Shown here one piece after another: positions 26,296 through 35,326 of a stretch of DNA of 64,000 bases. The translations under genes were made by a program, and so were the position numbers. The first letter of the stretch is position 1. Each line of letters starts with the position of its first letter. The stretch comes from Actinoplanes aureus (GTDB taxonomy: Bacteria > Actinomycetota > Actinomycetes > Mycobacteriales > Micromonosporaceae). The notes under the pieces were generated by a model. It was not told the origin of the DNA. It saw only the letters and a list, made by a program, of their open reading frames with translations, and ran no database searches. Where the stretch lies: positions 248,001 through 312,000 of the forward strand of contig NZ_JADQTO010000002.1 in NCBI RefSeq assembly GCF_015704865.1, in the 5' to 3' direction.

Positions 26296-26820
26296 TCATG
26301 CCAGCTCGGTGTACCGACCCCGGTAGTGCACCAGCGGCGTGGCGGACGTGCCGATCTCCATCGATTCGACGATGCCCTCGACCAGCAGCGCCCAGCCGCA
26401 GGGGCGGCTGCCGCCCAGCCGGCAGCCGGCCCACGTGGAGGCCTGCGCGGGCACCGGACCGTACGCCGTCTGCCGCCATTCGCCGGTGGCGAAGAGCCCG
26501 CCCGGCGCCGGCATCAGCCCGGCGAAGCGGTCGGCCAGTTGCCGGTCGGCCGGGGTCAGCGGCACCACCGCGAAGACGCCGGCGTTCAGAGCCGCGTCCC
26601 AGAGGTCGCTCTCCTCGTCGATCAGGCCGAGGACACGTCCCGGATCCCCGTCGGCGACCACGGTGGAGGAGACGGTGAGCCCGGCCGGGCCGGGTGCGGT
26701 CCAGATCGTGACCGGTGCGGCGAAGCGCCCGCGCAATCGCCGGATCGGGGATTTCGACGACTCCGGTACGGCGAACGGGTCGGTGGAGTGGATGCGCCCA
26801 CCGGGCTCGTTGGGATTCAC
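26296..26820 (-). CDS. Flavin-reductase-like FMN-binding protein
   Basis: 174 aa. Split-barrel flavin reductase domain: RFAAPVTIWTAPGPAGLTVSSTVVADGDPGRVLGLID, with the T-V-SS loop that binds FMN phosphate, and a C-terminal VHYRGRYTEL strand. Such proteins supply reduced flavin to a two-component monooxygenase or act as stand-alone flavin oxidoreductases. No monooxygenase is nearby. It is transcribed toward the DUF485-symporter operon, 79 bp away. Confidence 0.85.
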   Translation of the reverse strand: MNPNEPGGRIHSTDPFAVPESSKSPIRRLRGRFAAPVTIWTAPGPAGLTVSSTVVADGDPGRVLGLIDEESDLWDAALNAGVFAVVPLTPADRQLADRFAGLMPAPGGLFATGEWRQTAYGPVPAQASTWAGCRLGGSRPCGWALLVEGIVESMEIGTSATPLVHYRGRYTELA

Positions 26821-26874
26821 CCGATCATTCTCCCGATTACAGATCGCGCATGCCGCTATCCGGTTTAATTGATC

Positions 26875-26888
26875 ACAAACTATTTTGT
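26875..26888. promoter_or_regulatory. Inverted repeat upstream of small gene 26921
   Basis: ACAAA, four bases, TTTGT in an AT-rich island (26864-26890). It overlaps a plausible -10 (TATTTT at 26881-26886). Possible operator; nothing proves binding. Confidence 0.3.
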
Positions 26889-26920
26889 AGGGAACTTTGC
26901 CGCGCGGAAGGAGCCGGCGG

Positions 26921-27157
26921 ATGCCTTACGCCGTGTTGCGGGCGGGCGACGTCGTCCAGGTCGGCGCCGAGGCCAGCGTCCAGTTCTCCGGTGATCGAGG
27001 GCTGCTCTTCCGGATCATCCGAATCGATAAGCGGCTGACCTACGACGGATGGTTGTGGCTCGACGGTTATGTGCTCGGCCCGGCCGGCAACGCCATGCAG
27101 CGCCGCCGCATCTTCGTGCGCCGGGACGGACTCCAGGCGGTCAAAGCGCGCACTTGA
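26921..27157 (+). CDS. Small protein of unknown function, tandem copy 1
   Basis: 78 aa, beta-strand-rich, no signal peptide or membrane helix. Core pattern AGDVVQVGAEASVQF, LLFRIIRIDKRLTYDGWLWLDGYVLG and RRIFVRRDGLQ. The next gene encodes a clear paralogue with the same blocks in the same order. AAGGAG seven bases before the ATG fixes the start. I do not recognise the family; the fold looks like a small barrel. Confidence 0.75.
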   Translation: MPYAVLRAGDVVQVGAEASVQFSGDRGLLFRIIRIDKRLTYDGWLWLDGYVLGPAGNAMQRRRIFVRRDGLQAVKART

Positions 27158-27234
27158 AAGGCCTACATCTACACTCGAAAGTGGACGATCCACTTCTTTC
27201 ATCAGATTACCGATTTTGTGTATCGTCGGGGTGT

Positions 27235-27465
27235 ATGACGAACGCGTTGCCCCAGGCCGGCGACGTGCTTTATGTAGGTGGTGCGGCAAGCGTCCAGTTC
27301 GCCGGTAGCCGGGCTCTGCTGTTCCGGGTGATCCGGGTCGACCCGCGCATCACCTACGACGGATGGCTCTGGATCGACGGGTACGTGCTCGGCCCGTCCG
27401 GCGACGCCACCGAGCGCCGGGTCATCTTCGTCCGCCGCGACGGCCTGCGGATACTGCCCCGCTAG
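27235..27465 (+). CDS. Small protein of unknown function, tandem copy 2
   Basis: 76 aa, roughly 60 percent identical by eye to the protein encoded 77 bp upstream (AGDVLYVGGAASVQFAG, LLFRVIRVDPRITYDGWLW, RRVIFVRRDGLR). TATCGT lies eight bases before the ATG and there is no good ribosome site, so its control differs from copy 1. Its stop codon is interleaved with the convergent ABC permease stop in a CTAG. Confidence 0.75.
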   Translation: MTNALPQAGDVLYVGGAASVQFAGSRALLFRVIRVDPRITYDGWLWIDGYVLGPSGDATERRVIFVRRDGLRILPR

Positions 27466-29075
27466 CGGGCGGTGACGGCGGCCAGCACCTCGGGCATCCG
27501 CCGGTCCAGGAGGCCGCCCGCGAGGCGCGCACCCAGTGCGTACGCCGCCAGGCCGTAGGCCAGCCCGATCGGCAGACCGATCCAGAGCCAGACCGGGCCG
27601 AGCAGACCTCCGGCGAGCAACACCGGGAGCGCGCCGAGGATGGCACCGACCATCGCGCCGAGGCTGGGCAGGGCCTTGCCGAGGCCGCCGCCGGAGGAGA
27701 GCGCGAACGGCGTGGTGGGATCGGGCAGGGCGTACGCGGCTCGCACCGAGACCGGCAGCACCAGCGCCAGCCCGACTCCGTAGGTGGCGAGCAGGGTGCC
27801 GAACTGGGCCGGGATCGACTCCGGCCGCCCGCCCGCCAACAGTCCGGTCACCACCGCGACCAGCAACAGCAACGGCACCGTGAAGAGAGCGTGCGCGGCG
27901 GCCCGGGAGTGCACCTCGAGCCGCCCCGGGATCCCGGTGGCCAGGTTGGTGGCGTACGCGCTTCCCTCGTACCCGAATTGGTTGGCCAGACCGATCGGCG
28001 CGATCGCGCCGACCACCACGGCCAGGCCGCGCGCACCGCCCGAGCCGAACGCGCTGGTGAGCGGCAGGAAGACCCCGGCCACCGCCAGCGTGATCAAGGC
28101 GGCGCGCCGCCGCGTCTCCCGCCACCAGTAGCGCGTCTCGCGCGCCATCAGCGCACCGAACCGGCTCCGCGGCGACCAGCGGAACAGCAGCTGGTCCACC
28201 GGGCCGCGCCCGTCCGAGCGCGTCGCGGTGCTGCCGCGCCGGCTGCCGGCGGTGGCGGCGCCGGCCATCGCCCGCTCCAGCGTCCGGCTCCACCACCAGA
28301 GCAGGCCGCCCACGCTGACCAGCACGATCAAAAGCTTCACCGGTACGGCCCAGGCCCGCCCCGCCACCACATCGAGGCCCACCGTGTACGGCGCGCCGAC
28401 CGGTGTCCACCCGGCCACCTCGGCGATCAGCTCGACACTCGACCAGTTCGCCTGGTTCAGGAGCCCGAGCAGCAGCAACTGCGCGGGCCCGAGCGAGGCC
28501 GCCACCACCGCGAGCAGGATGGTGGCCAGATCGCGGGCCCGCCGCGAGCGCAGTGCGGTGGCGAACGCGCTGGTCACCGCCCGGCTGACGGCCACGCAGA
28601 GAAGCAGCCCGCAGACGATTCCGCAGAGTTGCGCCAGGGCCGCGCCGGGCCCACCGAGCCGGGCCGCCGTGTCCACCATGCCGGCGGTGGCGGCCAGCGT
28701 GGCGAGCGCCGGCAGCCCGATCAGGGCCGCCACCGCCAAACCGCCGAGCAGGGTGCGCCGGGCCAGCGGCAGCAGCGCGAACTGTGCCGGGTCGAGGGAG
28801 TCGTCGATACCGAAGAAGAGCAGCGGCATGAGGAACCAGCCGAAGACGAGCGCCGCGCCGGCGAACGGGAACAGCACCTCGGCGGAGCGCGCGCTGTCCA
28901 ACAGGCCCGGGGTGGCGAACGCCGCGTACCCGAAGATGGCGAGGAGGCCGGCGGTGACGGCGCCGAGCACGAACATGGCGATCCGGGCCGGACGGCCGCG
29001 CAGCCCGTTGCGAGTGATTCGTAGCTTGAGCCGGACGAACGGCCAGATCGACACCGGTGCCGGGGTCACAGCCAC
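27462..29075 (-). CDS. ABC transporter permease (ABC-2-like)
   Basis: 537 aa with about 12 hydrophobic segments, no ATPase or binding domain. The ATG falls ten bases inside the preceding ATPase gene, so the two are coupled and form one transporter. Proteins of this size and arrangement act as exporters; the substrate is unknown. A large soluble-looking loop (RRGSTATRSDGRGPVDQLLF) divides the protein into two membrane halves, as in a duplicated permease. Confidence 0.85.
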   Translation of the reverse strand: MAVTPAPVSIWPFVRLKLRITRNGLRGRPARIAMFVLGAVTAGLLAIFGYAAFATPGLLDSARSAEVLFPFAGAALVFGWFLMPLLFFGIDDSLDPAQFALLPLARRTLLGGLAVAALIGLPALATLAATAGMVDTAARLGGPGAALAQLCGIVCGLLLCVAVSRAVTSAFATALRSRRARDLATILLAVVAASLGPAQLLLLGLLNQANWSSVELIAEVAGWTPVGAPYTVGLDVVAGRAWAVPVKLLIVLVSVGGLLWWWSRTLERAMAGAATAGSRRGSTATRSDGRGPVDQLLFRWSPRSRFGALMARETRYWWRETRRRAALITLAVAGVFLPLTSAFGSGGARGLAVVVGAIAPIGLANQFGYEGSAYATNLATGIPGRLEVHSRAAAHALFTVPLLLLVAVVTGLLAGGRPESIPAQFGTLLATYGVGLALVLPVSVRAAYALPDPTTPFALSSGGGLGKALPSLGAMVGAILGALPVLLAGGLLGPVWLWIGLPIGLAYGLAAYALGARLAGGLLDRRMPEVLAAVTAR

Positions 29076-29851
29076 GCCAGCTCCGAACCGGTGGCCACCC
29101 GGCCGCCGACGACCTGCACGAAGACGTCCTGCAGCGACCGGTCGCCGCGAATGGTGGCCAGCGGGCCGTGCATCCGCAACACCCCGTCCGACATGATCGC
29201 CACGTGTGAGCAGAGCCGCTCGACGACCTCCAGCACGTGGCTGGAGAAGACCACCGTGCCGCCGCCGGACACGTACCGCTGGAGGATGTCGCGGATCAGC
29301 GCGGCCGACACCGGGTCCACCGCTTCGAACGGCTCGTCCAGGACCAGCAGGCGCGGTGCGTGCAGCAGCGCGCAGGCGAGGCCGATCTTCTTCTTCATCC
29401 CGGCCGAGTAGTCGACCACCAGCGTCCGGTTGTCGACGCCGAGCTCGAGCACGTCGAGCAGGTCCCGGGAACGCTGGTCGACGACCTCGGCGGGCATCGC
29501 GCGGAGCAGCCCGTGATAGGCGAGCAGTTCCGGCCCGCTCAGCCGGTCGAACATCCGCACGCCGTCCGGCAGGACGCCGACCAGTGATTTCGCCTCGGCG
29601 GGGGACTGCCAGACGTCGTACCCCAGCAGCAGAGCCTGACCCGCGTCGGGCCGCAGCAGGCCCACCGCCATGGAGAGCGTCGTGGTCTTGCCGGCACCGT
29701 TCGGACCCAGCAGGCCGTAGAACGACCCGGCCGGCACGTCCAGGCTCAGGTCGGAGACCGCGAGGCGGGCGTCGAACCGCTTGACGAGCCCGCGCAACGA
29801 CATCGCCGCGGTGCCACCCTCACCGGGCAGACGTTGTGCCGGAATGCTCAT
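29066..29851 (-). CDS. ABC transporter ATP-binding protein
   Basis: 261 aa. Walker A GPNGAGKTTT, Q-loop region, signature VDYSAGMKKKIGLACALL, Walker B RLLVLDEPFEAVD and the switch His in VFSSHVLEV. It powers the permease encoded directly downstream. Start: ATG at 29851 has TACGTT (29864-29859) seven bases upstream, which fits a leaderless transcript better than the ATG two codons earlier. Confidence 0.94.
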   Translation of the reverse strand: MSIPAQRLPGEGGTAAMSLRGLVKRFDARLAVSDLSLDVPAGSFYGLLGPNGAGKTTTLSMAVGLLRPDAGQALLLGYDVWQSPAEAKSLVGVLPDGVRMFDRLSGPELLAYHGLLRAMPAEVVDQRSRDLLDVLELGVDNRTLVVDYSAGMKKKIGLACALLHAPRLLVLDEPFEAVDPVSAALIRDILQRYVSGGGTVVFSSHVLEVVERLCSHVAIMSDGVLRMHGPLATIRGDRSLQDVFVQVVGGRVATGSELAWL

Positions 29852-29933
29852 GTACATGAACGTATCGGTCCGCGAGGTGATCGGGGAACACCCGGACCGG
29901 CGGTCACGTCCCGCCGGTCCGGGTCGGTCGGTA

Positions 29934-30578
29934 TCAGCCCACCCGTTCGATCACGGCGCGCCGGATCAGGAATTTGCCCGGCTCGCGGACCTGCTCGAAC
30001 GCGGCGTTGTTGAGCAGGATGCAGCTTCCGGAGGTGGTCTGCACGGTCACCGTGATGCTCTTGTCGTTGTCCAGGTTCGTGACCTTCAGGACCGTACCGA
30101 TCGGGAAGTCGCCGCTCGAGGCGAAGGGTGCTCCGGCCTCGCCGGAGAGGGTGACGGTTGAGCCCTTGCAGACGACCTCACCGGCCGCCGCGTCCTCTTC
30201 CGCCTCTTCCGCCGGGGGCGCCGCCGCTTCCTCTTCTTCCTCTTCCTCCGGCGCGGGCGATTGCGCGGGCGGAGGCGGGGGCGGCGCGGCGACGTCGCCG
30301 GTGCAGCCGGCCTGCTGCCGTTGCACGTTGATCAGGTCGATGACGTCCTGGCGGTTCTTGAGCACGGCCTCGGTCTGCGCGTTCGGGTTGGCACGCTGCT
30401 CGGCCATGAAGTCGAGGTTCCGCTGAATCGCCTGGTCCAAGCCGTCGCAGGTGGTCGACGCGCTGCTCAGCCCGGTGCCCACGGCGATCCCGCCGCCGGC
30501 CAGCGCGGCTACCACGAGCCCGATGACGATCTTGCGGTTGCGGTTACTGCCGAAGCGTGATCCTCTGCGTGGTCTCAT
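29934..30578 (-). CDS. Exported RlpA-like (double-psi beta-barrel) protein
   Basis: 214 aa. Basic N-terminus, one hydrophobic segment (about residues 17-38, anchor or uncleaved signal), a helical region with two cysteines, then a low-complexity Pro and Glu linker (runs of P and E around residues 98-130). The C-terminal 80 residues resemble an RlpA-like beta-barrel (VCKGSTVTLSGEAG, GTVLKVTNLDNDKSITVTV, CILLNNAAFEQV), a fold found in septal lytic transglycosylases and expansin-like wall proteins. The usual catalytic Asp/His pair is not obvious, so it may bind rather than cut. Confidence 0.75.
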   Translation of the reverse strand: MRPRRGSRFGSNRNRKIVIGLVVAALAGGGIAVGTGLSSASTTCDGLDQAIQRNLDFMAEQRANPNAQTEAVLKNRQDVIDLINVQRQQAGCTGDVAAPPPPPPAQSPAPEEEEEEEAAAPPAEEAEEDAAAGEVVCKGSTVTLSGEAGAPFASSGDFPIGTVLKVTNLDNDKSITVTVQTTSGSCILLNNAAFEQVREPGKFLIRRAVIERVG

Positions 30579-30638
30579 GCACCGGATTACGGCCGGGCCG
30601 GCGCGCCGGACGAGGATCGAACCTTAAAGATCCTTAAA

Positions 30639-32264
30639 TCAGGTCCGCAGCGACTCGGGTGCGTGCAGGCGCAGCATGGTGGCACCCACATCGGCCGGGA
30701 CCCGGCGACCGGTCAGCAGCGATCCGCCGACCATCACCACGAACGCGAGTGGAACGGTCCAGGCCGCCGGCTGCTCGACGAGCTCGGCCGCGGCACCCGT
30801 CAGCGGTGGTCCGAAGACGGTGACGAGAACCGAGGCGATGGCCGCTCCGCCGCCGGCGATCAAGCCGGCGATCGCGCCCGCGTCGGTCAGCCCGCGCCAC
30901 CAGATGCCGAGCACGAGCAGCGGGCAGAAGCTCGACGCGGCGACCGCGAAGGCCAGGCCGACCACCTGGGACACGTCCATGTCGGACACATAGAGCGCGA
31001 GTCCGGTCGGCACGACGGCGGCCAGCACGGTGGCCAGCCGGAAGTCGCGAATCGAGCCGCTGCGGCCGGAGCGCAGCACGTCCGTGAAGATCACCCCGGC
31101 GACGCTGGTGAGCAGGCCGGACGAGGTGGACAGGAACGCGGCGAGCGCGCCCGCGGTGACCAGCGCGCCGAGGAGCCGGCCCAGATGGCCGCCTCCCAGC
31201 GCGGCCTCGGGCAGCAGGAGCACCACCGCATCGGTACGCCCGGTCATCAGCAACTGCGGCGTGTAGATCCGGCCGAGCACCCCGTACAGGGTGGGCAGCA
31301 GGTAGAAGACGCCGACCATGGCGAGCACCACGAGTGTGGTGCGCCGGGCCGAGGCGCCGTCCGGATTCGTATAGAACCGGACGAGCACGTGCGGTAGCCC
31401 CATGGTGCCCAGGAAGGTGGCCAGGATCAGCGAATACGTCGCGAACAGCCCGAGTTCGCCGCCGGGCAGCAGCCACTCCGGCCCGAACCGCGCGTCGACC
31501 GTACTCACCTGCGGCACCGGGTCGCCCGCCGCGAAGTGCAGCGTCTCGCCGGCCTCGACCGCACGGCCGCCGTCGAGGACCGCGTCCTGCTCGATCACGA
31601 CGGTGGTCGCGGCCGGAAAGACCGCGCCGGCCCGCGGGGTGGCGGCCGGGCGGCCGTCGGCCTGCCACTGCAGGATCAAAAAGATCATCGGTACGGCCAG
31701 CGCGGTCAACTTGAGCCAGTACTGAAAAGCCTGCACGAAGGTGATCGCCCGCATCCCGCCGAACGCCACGTTCGCGGTGACCACGACGCCGACCAGCAGT
31801 GCACCCCAGACGTACGAGCCGCCGGTCACCGTACTGAACGTCAACCCGGCACCCTGCAACTGCGGCAGCAGGTAGAGGCACCCGATGAAGAGCACGAACG
31901 CGGTGGCCAGCCGGCGCAGCGGTGCCGACCGGAGCCGTACCTGGCAGAAGTCCGGCAGGGTGAACGCGCCCGAGCGCCGCAGCGGGGCGGCCACGAAGAG
32001 CAGCAGCGCGAGATAGCCGGCGGCGAACCCGACCGGGTACCAGAGCATGTCGACGCCGTAGCAGAGGATCAGGCCGGCGACGCCGAGGAAGGACGCGGCG
32101 GAGAGGTATTCGCCGCTGATCGCCGCGGCGTTCCAGGACGGGCTCACCGATCGGGAGGCGACCAGGAAGTCCGATGTGGTCCGGGCGAAGCGCAGGCCGT
32201 ACGCGCCAATGGCCACGGTCAGCAGCACGACCACGACCAGGCCCGGAGCGAGGTAGGGGTTCAC
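30639..32264 (-). CDS. Solute:sodium symporter, second copy
   Basis: 541 aa, about 13 membrane helices. Same SSS family as the 24-kb gene: SDFLVASRSVSPSWNAAAISGEYLSAASFLG near the start and MGLPHVLVRFYTNPD later. It has an extra loop (about residues 215-260) with PAATPRAGAVFPAATTVVIE that the other copy lacks in this form. Substrate is probably a monocarboxylate but unproven. Starts inside the stop of the small membrane gene (4-bp overlap). Confidence 0.88.
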   Translation of the reverse strand: MNPYLAPGLVVVVLLTVAIGAYGLRFARTTSDFLVASRSVSPSWNAAAISGEYLSAASFLGVAGLILCYGVDMLWYPVGFAAGYLALLLFVAAPLRRSGAFTLPDFCQVRLRSAPLRRLATAFVLFIGCLYLLPQLQGAGLTFSTVTGGSYVWGALLVGVVVTANVAFGGMRAITFVQAFQYWLKLTALAVPMIFLILQWQADGRPAATPRAGAVFPAATTVVIEQDAVLDGGRAVEAGETLHFAAGDPVPQVSTVDARFGPEWLLPGGELGLFATYSLILATFLGTMGLPHVLVRFYTNPDGASARRTTLVVLAMVGVFYLLPTLYGVLGRIYTPQLLMTGRTDAVVLLLPEAALGGGHLGRLLGALVTAGALAAFLSTSSGLLTSVAGVIFTDVLRSGRSGSIRDFRLATVLAAVVPTGLALYVSDMDVSQVVGLAFAVAASSFCPLLVLGIWWRGLTDAGAIAGLIAGGGAAIASVLVTVFGPPLTGAAAELVEQPAAWTVPLAFVVMVGGSLLTGRRVPADVGATMLRLHAPESLRT

Positions 32265-32644
32265 TGCTCCGGCCTGCGGATCAGGGCGGTGAAGTCCTGC
32301 TCGTTGCGTTCTGCCCAGCGCACGTACGCGGCGCCGACCCCGACCAGGAACGGGAAGGAGAAGAGCCCGAGCAGCAGCCAGGGCAGGTGCACCCCGAAGA
32401 CCGGGAACGAGCCGACGGCCGGCGCGGCGGCGAACAGCAGCGGCAGCGTACCGAGGCCGGCGGCCACCACCAAGGCCAGCCGTAACGCCAGCGCCAGCTG
32501 GGCCCGGACCAGGCCCTTGACCAGCGCCTCACCGACCGGGGTCTGCTCGGCGAGGTCGGCGCGGGCCCGGTCGGTGGCCCGCCGGGCGGCGGCCTCGGCA
32601 AGGACCACCCGGGTACGCGGGCTCGGCGGCGGTTCGGCGACCAT
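32261..32644 (-). CDS. Small two-helix membrane protein, symporter partner
   Basis: 127 aa. A helical, charged N-terminal half (EAAARRATDRARADLAEQT) precedes two membrane helices (about residues 55-76 and 85-107). It occupies the place that DUF485 takes before the first symporter, and is coupled to the second symporter by a 4-bp overlap. The sequence is not DUF485 by eye, so it is an analogous or very diverged accessory. Confidence 0.75.
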   Translation of the reverse strand: MVAEPPPSPRTRVVLAEAAARRATDRARADLAEQTPVGEALVKGLVRAQLALALRLALVVAAGLGTLPLLFAAAPAVGSFPVFGVHLPWLLLGLFSFPFLVGVGAAYVRWAERNEQDFTALIRRPEQ

Positions 32645-32675
32645 GCTCCGCAGTCTCTCCGCCCCGGACGGATTG

Positions 32676-34265
32676 TCAATCCCGGTTGATCTCGTTCGTG
32701 CAGTCCGACGGCGCTGTCACCGCCAGATCACGGGCGGTCTGCCGGCCGAGGTTCCACTCCCACCACGCCTCGTCGGCCGGCATCTGGCCGCCGATCGCCC
32801 AGAGCAGGCAGTCCCGGCGGTCCGCGTCGTCCAGCTCGGCGATCGCGGGTGCGGCGTCGGCGGACAGGTCGCTGAGGTAGGACATGTCGATGCGCTGGGT
32901 CCGCTCGTACCGTTGCACGTGGTTCTCGGCGATCAGCCCGTCCGGGTTGGCGCCGGCGAGGCCGAGCAGGGCCAGCACACCGGCGGCGATGGCGACCCGG
33001 GGCAGCCAGGACGCCCGCACCCGGATGCCGGCCACCAGCACCAGGACCAGCACGAACCCGAACCAGACCTCGCAGCAGGCGACCAGCAGCCGCAGCCGGG
33101 TCAGGCCGTACGTCTCGGTGTAGACGTTCATCCGGTGCAGCGCGGACGCGACGATCACCAGCGTGAGCACGGCGAGGGCACCGAGGACGAAGCGAAGCAG
33201 GGTACGGTCGGCGGCCTCGGTACGCGGCGCCCAGCGGGCCGCACCGGCCAGCACCACCAGGGTCAGGGCGGTGACGACGCAGAGCTGCCAGAAGCCGCTG
33301 CGGGCGTACTCGGCGTAGGTGAGGCCCTCGGTCTCCACCACGTGCCGGCTGCCGCCGAAGAGCACCGCGAGCTGGACCGCCACGAACGCAGCGAAGAGCA
33401 GGGTGAGCAGGCCGAGCGGCACGGCCCACTCCAGGCGGCGAACCTTGCGGCCCTCGGTGCCGTCCAGGCGGCTGACGTCCGGTGGCGCCGCGCGCAGGAA
33501 GGCGGCCGCGCCGAGCAGGACGAACGCCAGGGCGGTGAGGAACACCCAGCGGAAGACGTTGTCGACGCGGATCTCGGGTGTCAGCGCGGCGAAGGCCCGG
33601 GCGAACGCCGCGTCCGCCGAGACGAAGAGCGAGCCGAAGACGACGAGCAGCGCGATCGAGACCGCCACGGTGGCCGCCACCCGGATGCCGGCGCTGTTCG
33701 ACTTGCGGGTGCCGAGCCGGACGAACCCCCGGTAGAGCCAGAACTGGCCGCGCAGCGCGGCCACCGGGACGATGACGTACGAGGCGACGATGGCGCGCAA
33801 CGAGCGTCCGGTGCTGACCGCCAGTACCCCGGTCAGTGTGGCGGTCAGCAGGCAGAGCACGAAGAGCCAGCCCGCGGCCCGGAAGGTGCCGACTGCGAGC
33901 AGCGCGATGGTGGCGGCCGCCCAGGCGAAGCGGAACCGGGAGTCGGCCGGTTCCGGGCGCCGGACGAGCGGCGCGACAGTCTCGGTCTCCGGCATGAGGC
34001 GGGCGACGACGAGCGCGGTGGTGCCGGCGCTCACCGTGACCAGCCAGCCGACGCCGGCCCGGTCCAGCGGCACGGTGACGGCGGCGACCACGGCCGCGGC
34101 CAGGAGTGCGTAGAGCGTGGCGGCGGAGGGCGGGCGACCCGGCCCGGGCCAGCGGCGATCCCATTCGGTGAGCGGCGGCCACGGCCCGTGCAGCGGACCG
34201 GCATCTGACTTCTGTGCCGGAATTCCTTTTTGTCCTATTGGGGGAGTAAGCGGTGCCGTGGACAT
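32676..34265 (-). CDS. DUF4153/DUF4173 multi-pass membrane protein
   Basis: 529 aa with about 12 membrane helices after a proline-rich cytosolic head. The pattern RGQFWLYRGFVRLG, EGLTYAEYARSGFWQLCVVTALTLVVL and LRLLVACCEVWFGFVLVLVLVAG is that of the DUF4153/DUF4173 family, whose function is unknown. It lies 14 bp downstream of the histidine kinase gene of the 34-36 kb two-component system and is probably in the same operon (regulator, kinase, this gene). Confidence 0.82.
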   Translation of the reverse strand: MSTAPLTPPIGQKGIPAQKSDAGPLHGPWPPLTEWDRRWPGPGRPPSAATLYALLAAAVVAAVTVPLDRAGVGWLVTVSAGTTALVVARLMPETETVAPLVRRPEPADSRFRFAWAAATIALLAVGTFRAAGWLFVLCLLTATLTGVLAVSTGRSLRAIVASYVIVPVAALRGQFWLYRGFVRLGTRKSNSAGIRVAATVAVSIALLVVFGSLFVSADAAFARAFAALTPEIRVDNVFRWVFLTALAFVLLGAAAFLRAAPPDVSRLDGTEGRKVRRLEWAVPLGLLTLLFAAFVAVQLAVLFGGSRHVVETEGLTYAEYARSGFWQLCVVTALTLVVLAGAARWAPRTEAADRTLLRFVLGALAVLTLVIVASALHRMNVYTETYGLTRLRLLVACCEVWFGFVLVLVLVAGIRVRASWLPRVAIAAGVLALLGLAGANPDGLIAENHVQRYERTQRIDMSYLSDLSADAAPAIAELDDADRRDCLLWAIGGQMPADEAWWEWNLGRQTARDLAVTAPSDCTNEINRD

Positions 34266-34279
34266 GTCTGAGCCTTCCG

Positions 34280-35326
34280 TCAGAGGGCTTGCAGAGGGAG
34301 GCGTACTTGGATGTGGCAGCCCTGGTGGTCCTCCGGCTCGACCACCGCGATGGTTCCCCGGTGCAGTTGCACCACCCAGCGGGCGATCGCCAGGCCCAGC
34401 CCGGTGCCGCCGCCGGTGGCTCGCTCGCCCCGGGTGAACCGTTCGAAGACCCGCTCGCGGTCAGCGGCCGGGATGCCGGAACCCTGATCGATCACGGAGA
34501 ACAGGCAGTGCTCGTCCCGGCGTTCGGCCCGGACCGTGATGATGCCGCTCGGCGGGCTGTGCCGGGCCGCGTTGTCCAGCAGGTTCGCGAAGACCTGGTG
34601 CAGCCGTTCGCGGTCGCCGGAGAGCACGATGCCGGGCGCGGACACCTCGAACTTCACGTCGAGCCCGGTGCCGTCGGCGTTCACCGAGGACTCCCGGACC
34701 ACCTCGTCGAGGAAGGCGGGGACGTCGATCAGGTCCCGCCGCAGCGGCACCACACCCGCGTCCAATGTGGAGAGATCGAGCAGGTCGGTGACCAGGCGGC
34801 TGAGCCGCTCGGTCTGGGCCAGAGCGGTACGCATGGTCTCCGGTTCGGCCGTGGCCACCCCGTCGACGATGTTCTCCAGCATGGCCTGGAGTGCGGTGAT
34901 CGGCGTACGCAACTCGTGCGAGACGTTGGCGATCAGCTCGCGCCGCTGCCGGTCCGCGGCCGCCAGGTCCGCGGCCATCTGGTTGAACGCGGCGGCCAGC
35001 TCACCGACCTCGTCCTGGGATCGGGTCCGCACCCGGCGGGTGTAGTCGCCGCGCGCCATCGCCCGGGCGGCGACGGTCATCTCCCGCAGCGGCACGGTCG
35101 CGCCGTGCGCCATCACCTGGAGCGTGACCAGGCCGAGGGCGGCCGCGATGGCGATCCACAGCAGGTCGACCCGGTAGAAGTCGATGCGCCACAGGAAGAC
35201 GAGCAAGCCCACCCCGCCGGCGAAGCCGAGGGCCAGGGAGAGCTTCGCCTTGATCGAGCGAACCGGGTCGAGCGGCCGGGGCAGCCAGCCGAAGAGGCGG
35301 GCGGCGAGGTTGTGCAACTCGTTCAC
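34280..35326 (-). CDS. Membrane sensor histidine kinase of an OmpR-type pair
   Basis: 348 aa. Two membrane helices close together (about residues 28-47 and 52-72) leave almost no outside sensor, so it probably senses within or near the membrane. HAMP (about 73-125), HisKA with NVSHELRTPITALQAM near residue 147, and ATPase blocks FANLLDNAARHSPP, VIDQGSGIPAADRE and GTGLGLAIARWVVQ follow. The start overlaps the response-regulator stop by four bases. Confidence 0.92.
   Translation of the reverse strand: MNELHNLAARLFGWLPRPLDPVRSIKAKLSLALGFAGGVGLLVFLWRIDFYRVDLLWIAIAAALGLVTLQVMAHGATVPLREMTVAARAMARGDYTRRVRTRSQDEVGELAAAFNQMAADLAAADRQRRELIANVSHELRTPITALQAMLENIVDGVATAEPETMRTALAQTERLSRLVTDLLDLSTLDAGVVPLRRDLIDVPAFLDEVVRESSVNADGTGLDVKFEVSAPGIVLSGDRERLHQVFANLLDNAARHSPPSGIITVRAERRDEHCLFSVIDQGSGIPAADRERVFERFTRGERATGGGTGLGLAIARWVVQLHRGTIAVVEPEDHQGCHIQVRLPLQAL

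Noticed and set aside
27363..29024. 553-codon open frame on the plus strand
   Set aside because: Antisense to the ABC permease; low-complexity Gln/Arg/Pro translation.
31536..34208. 890-codon open frame on the plus strand
   Set aside because: Antisense to the second symporter, its partner and the DUF4153 gene; composition is that of a shadow frame with no family motif.
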